Source: Guyanagaster necrorhizus (Eukaryota; Basidiomycota; Agaricomycetes; Agaricales; Physalacriaceae). Taken from it: a stretch of 64,000 nucleotides of DNA. Where the stretch lies: contig NW_025064881.1 of the NCBI RefSeq assembly GCF_019112545.1, forward strand, positions 2,144,591 through 2,208,590, given 5' to 3'. Below are positions 1 to 12,169 of this stretch, one piece after another (within the stretch, counting starts at the first letter, position 1; every line of letters begins with the position of its first letter). The notes below the pieces were generated by a model, which was not told where the DNA came from, made no database searches, and was given only the letters and a program-made list of their open reading frames with translations. The translations under genes were made by a program, and so were the position numbers.

Positions 1-1878
1 GCGAGCACAGACAACCCCACGATGAAGTAGTCCTGGATGACTCTCAGCATCCACAGCCTTCGGATCCGTAGAAGGATCGATGAGCTGCGCAAGGATCGGG
101 ACTGCGCGATGTCGTTCTCGCTGCAGGGCGAGAAATGCCTGACAAGCTCCTGACTCCGTTGTTACAGTGGCAAGAGCACCAGAAGCAGCTAGTCTCGTTG
201 GAACATCCTCTACATCTGACAATGCGAGCAAGACTTGAATCTTTGTCTTCACGCCACCATCACTGCTTGTGGAGCCCCCATATCGCTCAAAGACTTTCTC
301 GGACCCCGCTATAAGGTTGCAGATCAGTTCCATCGATGCCCTCCGGATCATAATATGGTCTTCCAGAAGCAGCAGCTCGATCCTGTTAAGCAATCCATCC
401 ATGTCGGCTATACGAGAAGCCACTTCTGCACTGTGGGAAGACAAGTTGGTAAGAGCCATGAGAATTTCGAACTTTTGCAATAGCAAAGTGGAGGAGTGCT
501 GGAGTGCGAGTGAGAAGGGACGAATGATGTCATATATCGCACCATCGTTCGGCCCAAAAACCTGAAGTGGAGAAGCAGTGATGGCCAATTTGGAGAGTGC
601 TTGTATGGATTCAAGGTAAGCTGAATCTAGGACTGCGGCTTGACTAGTAGATGCTGCAGAGGACACCGACGACTTTATGATCTTCGTCAGGACCTTAGCA
701 CCGCCGGCTCGAAGAACATTGCCCCGATTCTCTTTCTCAACCACGATGCTAAGCAATGCTTTTCCAATTCCTAAGCGTATTCCCTGACTATCCGATGCAG
801 CCAAAGCCGCCGCCGGAAAAACTTCCAGAATGCCATTTGCCAATAATTTCCGTATTCTCTCTTTGACTTTATTGTCGTCATTCAGCGGAGAGTCCCCATT
901 CGACTGAGAATTGGCTTTCCCCATGTGTCTCAATTTTTCCATCTGACTCTGCTCTTCGGTCAGATGCGGTCGATGTGCACATAGATTGGATATGACAAGA
1001 ATGACGCCGTATATGAGGGAAGATTGTGTCTCTAGGCTGTAGACAGGTCTGCGTCGGGGTACGGACGCAAAGAGGGCCCTCAAGAAATCTGAATCTTGCG
1101 ACAGCATTTCTTTGACAAAAGGATCCACGCTCAAATACGCCAAACCTTCGACCGCATCTGCGATGGAAGAGTGGTCGCCACCAGATACAACCATGGTTTT
1201 CATTGCAACTGCAAGTTCGTCATCCTTTTTGTGAATATAAGTACTGTTTCCCCCGGTCATGTCGGCATTGTCTGAAACGCTGCCTCTGGACAATTTGATG
1301 AGGGCTATCGTAGCTGCAGCACGGACAGGTGCGCTTCGTGGCGGACCCGACATGAATTCAAGCCATTTTGTCGTCTGAAGAGGAAGGATGGTTCGACAGG
1401 GTTTGTATCCGCAAGCTTGACTGAGAAGATGCGCGACGTGAAGAGACAGTTCGGTGGATGGATTGAGGTCGACGCTGTCCATGGCTAACTCGAGTACGCC
1501 ATCCTGCTGGAATATGAAAGACGCGGATTGCCAATCCACCTGGAATAATGCTGTGAGAAATGAAACCCCAATGAGAAGGTCTTTTTCTGCGGTTTCTTCG
1601 AGATGAGGTAGTGTCAACGAGGAAAACACTTTTGCTAGTGATTCCGTCGCTGCCTCCATCTGCTGCCCTTTGTCTGTGTACCCTTTCCGAACTCTTTGGC
1701 AAAAGGCTGATAGAACTAAGAAAGCTTTGGATCTGTCGTCGGTAGACCGAGATGGAAGAAACGCGGATATGAGATACGTGAGCTCGTCGGGAAGCAATGG
1801 GTCTGTCGATGTCGAACTGGCCGTCTTCTTCAGCATGGTGTCCAGCGAGCCCACCGTATCATCATTCTGCGATGCCAT
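1..1878 (-). CDS. UNC45: UNC-45/She4/Cro1-type myosin chaperone, C-terminus cut by window edge
   Basis: The minus-strand frame is open from an ATG at 1878 to base 1 (626 codons without a stop) and continues beyond the window. The protein is a helical-repeat (ARM-like) chaperone; this family folds myosin heads and supports actin-ring and endocytic functions in fungi. Seen: long stretches of Leu/Ala-rich helices, the segments VRAAATIALIKLSRG and KTKIQVLLALSDVEDVPTRL, and LLHRGVVC close to the cut end, which resemble the UNC45-central region of fungal She4/Cro1/Rng3 proteins. No TPR region precedes it, as expected for fungal members. The start MASQNDD was chosen because an in-frame stop lies upstream at 1954-1956. 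No introns are needed. It is divergent from TRM6, 117 bp away. Identification rests on recalled family resemblance. Confidence 0.85.
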   Translation of the reverse strand, partial: MASQNDDTVGSLDTMLKKTASSTSTDPLLPDELTYLISAFLPSRSTDDRSKAFLVLSAFCQRVRKGYTDKGQQMEAATESLAKVFSSLTLPHLEETAEKDLLIGVSFLTALFQVDWQSASFIFQQDGVLELAMDSVDLNPSTELSLHVAHLLSQACGYKPCRTILPLQTTKWLEFMSGPPRSAPVRAAATIALIKLSRGSVSDNADMTGGNSTYIHKKDDELAVAMKTMVVSGGDHSSIADAVEGLAYLSVDPFVKEMLSQDSDFLRALFASVPRRRPVYSLETQSSLIYGVILVISNLCAHRPHLTEEQSQMEKLRHMGKANSQSNGDSPLNDDNKVKERIRKLLANGILEVFPAAALAASDSQGIRLGIGKALLSIVVEKENRGNVLRAGGAKVLTKIIKSSVSSAASTSQAAVLDSAYLESIQALSKLAITASPLQVFGPNDGAIYDIIRPFSLALQHSSTLLLQKFEILMALTNLSSHSAEVASRIADMDGLLNRIELLLLEDHIMIRRASMELICNLIAGSEKVFERYGGSTSSDGGVKTKIQVLLALSDVEDVPTRLAASGALATVTTESGACQAFLALQRERHRAVPILAQLIDPSTDPKAVDAESHPGLLHRGVVCAR

Positions 1879-1995
1879 GGGAATATCGGCCAAGAGAGTG
1901 CAAGAGCGATACAAGGAAACGAGGTGGATTGTGGCGAAGGCGTCAATTTGGCTTTATTCCTCTCCACATACTTCATGGCCGACGTCGGCGTCGTA
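1879..1995. promoter_or_regulatory. Shared bidirectional promoter region between UNC45 and TRM6
   Basis: Only 117 bp separate the two divergent start codons, so both 5' UTRs and core promoters must lie here or overlap coding sequence. I see no clear TATA box. Confidence 0.6.
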
Positions 1996-3786
1996 ATGAG
2001 TAATAATGAAGTCTCAAGCTCTTCAGTGACTCACCGGCTGCCGACCATCCAGTCAGGATACAATGTGCTTCTGAGACTGCCTAACGGTGATATTCGTGGT
2101 GTGAAGGTGGACAAAGACGCGTACGGTGACCTTTTTTTGCTACCGCCTCTTAAAACGACGTCTGACTCTTTACAGGACGATAACTGTCGGTCGCCTGGGA
2201 TCGTTCTTCGCTAATGAGCTCATAGGAGTGCCATATGGATTCACCCATGAAATCGTGGATAAAAACCTCAAAATAATGCCTCCTCGCACTTTGCAGGAAG
2301 TCGGTAGGATGTCTTTCAAAAGACTTGGCCTTGGAAAATCTGACTAGGTTTAGAGGACACGGATGCCACCAATGAGCTAATCAACGATGGCGAATCTGTG
2401 CAGCCATTAACCATTGATGAAATCACCGCTTTGAAGCAGTCTGGCGTCCATTCATCTGTGAGCAACTACTTGACATTATGATCCCCAGAACTGATCAGGT
2501 CCCAGGATATCATTAACAAGCAAATTGAAGCGCATGCAAATTACTCACTTAAAACAGAGTATAGCAAAGAGAAGTACAAGAAACGCAAAGAGGCCAAGTC
2601 GGTGATTTTCGAATGCGTTCTTTCACACGTCTGATATCTTTCAGATACTCTAAAACGTTCACCACCATAGAACCTACACTATTTAATGTCTGTGATTACT
2701 GGTTTAACAAAGATCAGACCCGCATACGCGACATTCGCGCAGATACGCTATCGCAGATTCTTAACCTTGCCAACGTCAGGCCAGGAGGCCGGTATATCGC
2801 AGTCGATGATGCGTCCGGACTTGTCATATGTGGTATCTTGTCTCGCATGGGAGGTAAGATTCAATGTCTTCGTGTCCTTGCCTTTAACCGGGCTATATAG
2901 GCGAAGGACGTCTGATTACCATCTGCGATACGGATTCGCCTCCAGCATATCCAGTCATGGTTCAAATGAACTTTGACCCAAAATCCGTTAATGGTGTGCT
3001 TTCTTCTCTGAATTGGGCTACAGCGCAAGAGGACTACACTCCTGGTACGGGCCAAATGCACCAGTTGAGATGCCATTCATAATTTTCTTTTTTTTTAGTT
3101 CTCCCTCCATCAGATGTTCCTGCTGAGGACATGAAGTCGGAACGTCAGAAAGCTCGTCTAAAGAAACGGAAGCTTGTCACCGATGCCCTGGCCAGCACTC
3201 GCGAAGAATTATTTGCCGGGGAGTTTGATGGGTATGTCATGTGAATATTCCTCCAGACCGGTGCATTCTCCTACCCACCTTTCCCCTACAGACTGATCGT
3301 TGCAAGCGAGTATGATCCATGGCCCATTGTTCAGAAGTTGACACCCTATATCTCTGGGTCTGCATCAATTGTGGTACAAAGTCCTTACGGTCAAATTCTC
3401 GACGATCTGCAAAATAAAATGCGTGCGGTACCATCTTTTCTTTGTCCCACAGTGACAGAGGGATGGCTTCGGCGCTACCAGGTACACCAACTCCATCTGC
3501 TAAGGTGATCTGCACTGAAACCAATTGTCCAGGTACTACCGGGACGTACACATCCAACAATGATGACGTCTGGGACAGGCGGGTTTTTATTGCATGCCAT
3601 TAAAGTGTAAGTGACACTTATCACTGAGGGTTGCTTTCTGACTTCATATTAAGATACGATGACCCTGAGGCTTCAGCCGTTGAAACGCACCGTTCCCATA
3701 GGAACAAGAAAGCTAAAATGGGACAGCCTCAAGTAGTCATCGAAAAAGAATCTACCCTACTGGACAGCGAAATGGCTGTTGAATGA
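1996..3786 (+). CDS. TRM6: tRNA (adenine-N1)-methyltransferase non-catalytic subunit TRM6 (Gcd10)
   Basis: Partner of catalytic Trm61 in the nuclear complex that makes m1A58 in tRNA, including initiator tRNA-Met. Ten exons are inferred: 1996-2120, 2176-2303, 2354-2457, 2506-2597, 2645-2853, 2901-3044, 3099-3231, 3292-3481, 3533-3606 and 3654-3786. They sum to 1332 nt (443 residues plus stop) with no internal stop, which supports the model. Family-like segments are NVLLRLPNGDIRGVKVDKD near the start, GSFFANELIGVPYG (about residues 52-65), the basic run KTEYSKEKYKKRKEAKYSK, and EPTLFNVCDYWFNKDQTRIR. The exon-4 acceptor was chosen at 2505 because earlier AGs bring stops and an ACTGAT branch point lies just upstream. 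Introns are 47-60 bp. It converges on the sorting nexin gene. Confidence 0.9.
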
Positions 3787-3963
3787 TTATTGCGAAGGCC
3801 GTACATTATCCTTGGGTATTGTTACCATTAGTCTCCATCCGGTTCATGATATATCGTTATAGGGCCGTTCCGAAGCGCTAGGTGGTTGTGGTATTATTTC
3901 GGGAAAGAGAGTAGCAATGATCTAAGCATCAAGTCAATATTGAAAGACCTCACATGAGAGACC

Positions 3964-6900
3964 TTACATGAGCAGTTGACTGACCTCGTCGACAACCGTG
4001 TAGGCTATATGCTGGTTTAATCTTCGATTTTGTAGGACTGCAAATATCCGGCGGGCACCGCGGCGAGCGTTCGACCGTCCCATGATGTTAGCAGCAAGAT
4101 CTAAATCGAATTGTCAAAATCATGGCATTCGTATTGTCACCGGTGAACGCAGCCTACCAGGAAAAAGGGCAGACAGTTTGCGATTTGCCTCATCTCGAGT
4201 TCTCAGTTTTTCTTCTGATGTTCGCGGTATGCCCGGAGTTTTTAACTTGCCGCCAGGCCACAAGCCATCTCGAAAGGTATTGATGAAAGACATGAGACGA
4301 GCTTCCCCCAAAAGTGACTTAAACGTTTCCCGTATTTTTCTGAACATTACATTAGTGAGCTGGCTTCTGGTCAACAGGATGCTCACCTCTCAATGGTCCC
4401 CCCTAAGACCTGCTGGAGAATTATGACGATAGCTTGCCGACGAAGCCAGTTGTTCTGTTTGTTCAGCTCGAATATCGCAAGGATTAAATCACAGATAGGT
4501 GCTGTAAAGGTTGAAGTGCTGCTTTCGCCATCTAAAGGTTTGAGATCCGCCGACAGTCGTGAAAGCGTAGCTTCGGAAGAACTCTTTCCCGCGGCGTCCA
4601 ACGCCTGAGCAACCAGCTCTTCGTCGTTAACTCCGGAACCAACAATACCAACAAATTCAGCCGCTTGACGGGTAAGACGCTGAATCATGACGTCAAGCAT
4701 AGATGGTCCAAAAAACATATCGTCAATGCTCTCTGCGACGGAACGATAAACATTGCGAACGAGCGCAGTTCCAGAAAAGGCCTGAGGCTTCGAAGAGGGT
4801 TGAGTTTGGGATGCCACAAACGGTGAATCGCGAGATAAAAATGATTTCAGTTCATCGCTCTCACAAATGATAGATATAGCAACAACATTCTACAAAGGAT
4901 GTGTAAATAATAACCTGATGATGCGACTTGCCTAGCTAACTTACCTGAAGGTACTTCTCCAAACTAGTTCGTCTAGCATCCATAAAGTGACCGCTCAAAG
5001 CAGGGACCAATTTTCCGGGGAAATCCAGATTCCTGATTAAGGCATACCTTTCTCGGAGCTTGTTGTGCATGTTCAAGAATTCGTTATAACGGCGCGCAAC
5101 AACCCATCCGGAAGCGAAGGTCCCGTCAGGAGCAAGTTGTTGAACTTCTACAAGATAGCGCACTACCACCTTCCCGCCCTCCTCTCCAGTCGTAGAGCTC
5201 ACGATCGAGACCTTCGTACGGTCAGAGAGAAGACGGTTTGCTGACTCCTGCTGCTCGTACTGAGACTTCTGGAACTGGAGCTCCCGAAGTTCCCGATTCA
5301 TTGCAGACTTTGACTTCATAAGAAGTCTCAACTCTTGGGTGTCCCCGGTCAGCTCGGCCTTCTTGATAAGGTTGTCAAGCATAGTATCCTGCGCTTGAAG
5401 GCTGGTAATTTTGTCTCCCAGGCGAGAAATTTCGTAAGAAAGCTGAAGGTCCCCAGGGGCGGCAAGCTGAAACGATCGATGAACACCACGAGGGTCATCA
5501 TGCTGGTCATCCTCGGCTTCATCTAGTTCGTCATAATCATCAAATACTGCCCTTCGCTTCTGCTTAGTTGACGAATGTATACTTCGATAACTTGATGCAT
5601 CATCCTGATGTCCCACATTAGGAGATTTTTCTGAATCACCCTCAAGGGCGATGATGTCTGTGAGAGCGGCCTGAATGGCGTCCATCCTCTTTTCCTCCGC
5701 CTTTTGCTCCTGGTCGTCGGGACCATCAAACAGTGGTGCACGGTTATGTTCCGAGGAATCGATAATGGGAGACATTAAAACCTCAATGTTTGATGGTGGC
5801 GGGCGAAGAGGTGGTGGAGGACTAGGCCTACTGCGTGGAGAGCTCACCGAGCCTGAGTTTGCTGAACGTCGCATGAGATATCCAGGCGAGGACTCTGAAC
5901 GCTGTAAGAAAGGGGGCACATGGCCTAAGCCAGTTCTGAATTGGGAGGGTAGCTGATTCGTCGAATTATTAACTGAAGTGTATTGATCTTGGGGAGATTC
6001 CTCGATCGGCACCTTTTTTATAGAAGGGTCGGCGTCCTCGATCACGCGGAACCATAACTCCGTTCGTTCGAAATCCTCGAAATCCTGCTCCATCTCCACT
6101 TCTACTTGTTTCTGAGCTGTCATTACACTGCGGCGCACTCTCTTTTGACTCGCAAGCGAAGGAGTAACTTCGTTTCGGGCGAAATCGCGAATTATGTCCG
6201 CATTCTTTTGAGAAATACAAGATAGGGCGGGGGGTGGCGTAGGACTGGAGAAATAGAGCTCGTAGATCATGGAAATATCTTCTTTCACAGTGACGCCAGT
6301 GGTGGGATCTTGTATTGCTTCATTGTCTTCATTTTCTGAGTCTGAATCAACGGATTCAAGAGGGTTCTTGAAACTCTCTACTGTCAACCAGAACTGAACC
6401 AAAAGAGATCGATGCCTTCGGTCCATAAATTCCATGAGATACGAAAGCGAACTTGGGTTTCGAAGAATATCTCGTAAAGTCAGTCCCGACTTGGAACCTG
6501 TCTCATGGTATGAAGACTTGTGCTAAAAAGCAGGTCAGCGAGCATCAGATGCATGGAATAGAACATACAGAATCTTCCTGTCCACCAAGGACTACGATAC
6601 GTTCTTCGACTTTACGCTTGGCCGTATAAAGTCGGTCTAGGAAGGCAACAACGTCTTCTGTTTTCTCTCCATTGATCCAATCATCCTTTTCATGATTCGC
6701 TATCCAAAAATGAGCAAGATGTCTTGTAATTAGGAGTAAAGCTAACCAAGCAGCATCCTTGTCCGCCTGATCTCACCAACAACGTCATTTTTCAGCCTCC
6801 GTGCATCGAGCAAGGAAGAGAAACGACTGATACTGCGCAGGAATGATTCAAATTGATGTGGATCAGTACGAATGGTAATCAGCTCGTTGGGCGCAGAGCT

Positions 6901-7996
6901 TAAAGGAGCGGAAGAGTAGTGATGCTGCCGTCGCGGCGACTGTGCTTCCAAAACATTGCGCACTTTGGTGATCAGTTTTCTGGTCCACACGTGAGAGCCT
7001 GCGCCACGCAAAAGAAGTAAAGACCTACTGCTGATGAATTGCAGCACCCGCCTGTCTGAAGTATTGAGGCACCAGCTGCTATACAAGTCTTTCATGACTC
7101 ACAATTTGGTCAATGGCCCGATTCCAAAAGTCGGGGTCCGACACCATCTCCATGACAGGATATAATACGGAACAAGCTGCGATCTCCCGAACAACGATTT
7201 TGAGCGCCTTGCTTCGAGCCTCAATTTCTGGAAGAATATGAGGAAGCACTCTATCGACTAAATGTCGAAGATGCATTTCTTCCGTCTGCTTAGTGAAGGT
7301 GGTTGATAGGTTGTCCACAGCATTGTGCAGTTTTCCTGAATCCATGCTAGCCGCGTATCTACTCGCAAGAAGAAGATCCAGTTGTTCCGACTGTGTCAAA
7401 CGACGTTCTAGACCCGCACCGCGAAGAGCAATCTCGGACTGTCGAAATAATTCGATGTGGGTCGTGATTTCTGGGAGGACGCGCTTGACTACCAGAGCTG
7501 AAAAATCAATTCTCCTCGCTCTATCCAGCATCTTCTCCGCTGAATCATGTATCACCGTAGATACAGCCATAGGAAAAGCAGGCGAGGACGAAATCTCCTG
7601 GTACCATGCCATGACAAAGTCTTTGACAATCTTGATAATGATATCGTTCAGCGCTTCTGATACTAATGGAGACTCTGGGTACAGAGGTGGGAAAGATTGT
7701 GGTGTGTTCTGGGACCATTGCGAACGGGTTACGACTGCCTGCCATGCCGCCGGGGTTGAGAAAGCAAAAGGTCGCGCTGCATTGAAGAGTTTCGGATGGG
7801 CGATATGACTCTTCGTGTCAATATAATGCCCAAAATAGATGTGAAGCGCCAAGAAAGCGATGGCTAGGATGAAGAGGAAGAACGGGGACAATAGCAACAG
7901 AACGATAGGTGAGGACACTATGCGGAAGGCAATGGGTAGGACGACAGCAATAATTCCAAAAAAGACGACTGTCTGGACATTAGCGGAGCCAGTCAT
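3964..7996 (-). CDS. MDM1: Membrane-anchored PXA-RGS-PX-NexinC sorting nexin (Mdm1/Snx13-14-25 type)
   Basis: This family tethers the ER to endosomes, vacuoles or lipid droplets through an N-terminal membrane anchor and a phosphoinositide-binding PX domain. Read from 7996 downward: a hydrophobic hairpin at residues about 8-55; a PXA domain (7.1-7.7 kb, LVSEALNDIIIKIVKDFV); an RGS-like region (6.3-6.6 kb, SGLTLRDILRNPSSLSYLMEF); a long Ser/Pro-rich acidic linker; a PX domain (4.94-5.2 kb, VVARRYNEFLNMHNKLRERY followed by LDFPGK); and a Nexin-C domain whose last exon reads MGRSNARRGARRIFAVLQNR before the stop at 3964-3966. All expected domains are present in order, so it looks full length, roughly 1,150-1,200 residues in about eight exons. 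The exon 1/2 junction near 7058-7104 has two plausible donors and is the least certain. Confidence 0.85.
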
Positions 7997-8257
7997 GTTC
8001 AGCAGAGCTCATTGTTCCCTACGGCGAGCAAGGCTTCGTTATCGTCGTTCGACTTGTCTAGCGTTTCGATTCCGAGCTCAAAGATTGACACAAAAGGCAA
8101 ATATATCACGTGTTGGACTCACGCTTTTGTATGTAACCGGGAGCCGAATTCCGAAAATCCGAAATACGATGAAGGCCGCTGGATGTCGTCGCAGTTTTCT
8201 CCCTCCTCCATCATCATCGCGGACCGGACTGAGGCCAGCAGCCCTCTGTAGTGTCTC

Positions 8258-9728
8258 ATGTCGTCGACAAATAATGGGCGTTTGTCTACGGCTGAAGGCT
8301 TTGTATGTGGAGGAATTGCTGCCTGCATCGCTGTATGTCTTATCTTCGACCATGGGATAACCTAACTCACGGAACGCGGCACGTCATAGGTGACAATTTC
8401 CAACCCTGCGGAAGTTGCCAAGACACGGCTTCAGCTTCAAGGCGAGTTGGCCAAGAGCGGGGAGAAAAAAGTCTACAACAGCGCCCTTGACGTGTTTTCG
8501 AAGACGTGGAAGAATGAGGGAGTCCGAGGCATGCAACGCGGGTTGGGTCCTGCAGTAAGTTTCCTCTATTTCGTTGTGATGGGCGCGCAATTAATTGTTG
8601 TACAGTACACCTACCAAGTAAGGGAATTCATTTTTTAAATCCACGCAGCTCTCTGAGTTGTTAGATACTGCTGAATGGAAGCCGTCTAGGTGAAAAGACA
8701 ACTTGCTTGTATAATTGTAGATGAACTAAGCCGTTGGACAGGGTTTTACGAGCCGTTTCGACATGCCATCAACGACTTCATTGGTCGTGAGCCCACCGAG
8801 CAAATACCCTTTACATCTGTCATCGCAGGTGCAACAAGCGGCGCAGTTGGAGGTTAGTGTTCATAGACATATATGTGGCCTACTTCTGACCGTGTTTGTT
8901 TAGCGTCATTGGGCAACCCATTATTCTTGATCAAAGCTCGGATGCAGGTCCGTACAGGGCCAGCCGGGGTCTTCACTGCGTTGCTTACAGCTCCGTAGGC
9001 ATATTCCCCGGCCCTTCCCGTTGGTGCGCAACACTACTACAAGAACTCTTTTGATGCCCTTTCAACAATATATCGACAAGAAAAGCTGCGAGGTCTGGTA
9101 CGCGGTATAGACGCAGCAATTTTACGAACGTCCATGGGTTCTTCAGTCCGTTCATCCTTTTCTATGATGCCTGTTCCTAACGGAGTTGTAGGTGCAACTT
9201 CCTAGTTATAATTTTACCAAAAACCAACTGGTAAAGCACGGAATTCTTCCAGACAACAGTACCTGGACATTCCTTGCGAGCAGCACTGTTTCCGGGATGT
9301 GTGTTGTAGGCGATATTCCCATCTTATGGTTTTCATAACATTGACCTGGAATTGAAGTGTATGGCAATGCAGCCAGCTGACACAGTATGGCTTAGCGTCT
9401 CTTAACTGTTTGCTTTGCTCATATGTTTCGTCATTTACGTAGGCGCTAACCCGGATGTACAACCAGCCTACGAAACGTAATGAGGCCGGAAAAGTCGTAG
9501 GAATCCTATATCGCAATCCTATCGACTGTCTATGGAAGACTTTCAAGACTGAGGGTGTACGCGGATGGTACAAGGGAACAACGGCTCACTTTTTACGGAT
9601 TGCGCCGCATACGTGAGTGACGTTTGGGAAAACAGAAGCAGACACTCATCGTTTTCAGTATCGTCACTCTGACGGCCAATGACCTGATCATAAATCTTTA
9701 TAAGTCTATCAAGTACCATAATTCATAG
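8258..9728 (+). CDS. OAC1: Mitochondrial carrier, oxaloacetate/sulfate (Oac1; SLC25A34/35) type
   Basis: Six-helix inner-membrane anion carrier. Three carrier signatures are visible: NPAEVAKTR, the degenerate NPLFLIKARMQ, and QPADTALTRMYNQPT. The degenerate second motif and the context GLGPAYTYQ...LNGSRLGFYEPFRHA fit the Oac1 subfamily. The start MSSTNNGRLST follows intergenic DNA and precedes the first helix (GFVCGGIAACIAV). There are about nine exons with introns of 45-60 bp, including a 12-nt micro-exon at 8606-8617 encoding YTYQ. The last exon gives NDLIINLYKSIKYHNS and the stop at 9726-9728. Substrate is inferred from subfamily resemblance only. It is divergent from the sorting nexin, 261 bp away, with an ATCACGTG box between them. 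Confidence 0.85.
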
Positions 9729-10138
9729 ATATTCAATCATTCCTAGTAGCTGCATTTCAGCATAATAGTGAGTCAGTTTGAGCGCAAATCTAGTACCACA
9801 TTTGTTAGTAATCTTGCGCTCGTTCGCATAGGTCATCCAGCTTTTCGCTAATGGAACGTGTATATATCCCATAAAGCGTGTTAGTCAATTTACTTGACGC
9901 GTAGCACGCCAAATTCAGTTCTATCTCCATGTTTTTAGACGTTCAAAGATTGGGAAACTTCGTTTCCTTGGTTATCACTAAACGAATGTGGCTCGTTTAT
10001 AGGGTATAAGGCTACAGCAATAATATTCTGGCGTCGCAAATGTTCGGAAAGAGAAAATTGTCGTAAAACGCAGGGCAAACGCCCAGAAAGAAACACGAAA
10101 GAAAGGAGGGTAGGTAACTCATGAGTAAACTATCTAAA
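9729..10138. other. Convergent intergenic region, nothing recognised
   Basis: 410 bp between the 3' ends of the carrier and the glucanase. AT-rich, with no credible ORF, RNA gene or repeat; presumably overlapping 3' UTRs. Confidence 0.5.
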
Positions 10139-12093
<1,955 letters not shown>

Positions 12094-12160
12094 GGTCGGT
12101 GGATTGAAAGGAAGGGGAGGAAGGCCTGAGAATACTTCGCCCAAGGCCTGGCAAGCCATC

Positions 12161-12167
12161 TTTTATA
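12161..12167 (-). promoter_or_regulatory. TATA-like box of the exo-glucanase gene
   Basis: The minus strand reads TATAAAA about 70 bp upstream of the chosen start at 12093, a normal core-promoter spacing. It argues against initiation at 12159. Confidence 0.5.
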
Positions 12168-12169
12168 TT

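Noticed and set aside
4082..4426. 114-codon plus-strand frame over the sorting nexin C-terminus
   Set aside because: Antisense of the Nexin-C domain exons.
5675..5956. Plus-strand frames inside the sorting nexin gene
   Set aside because: Shadows of a real coding exon on the other strand.
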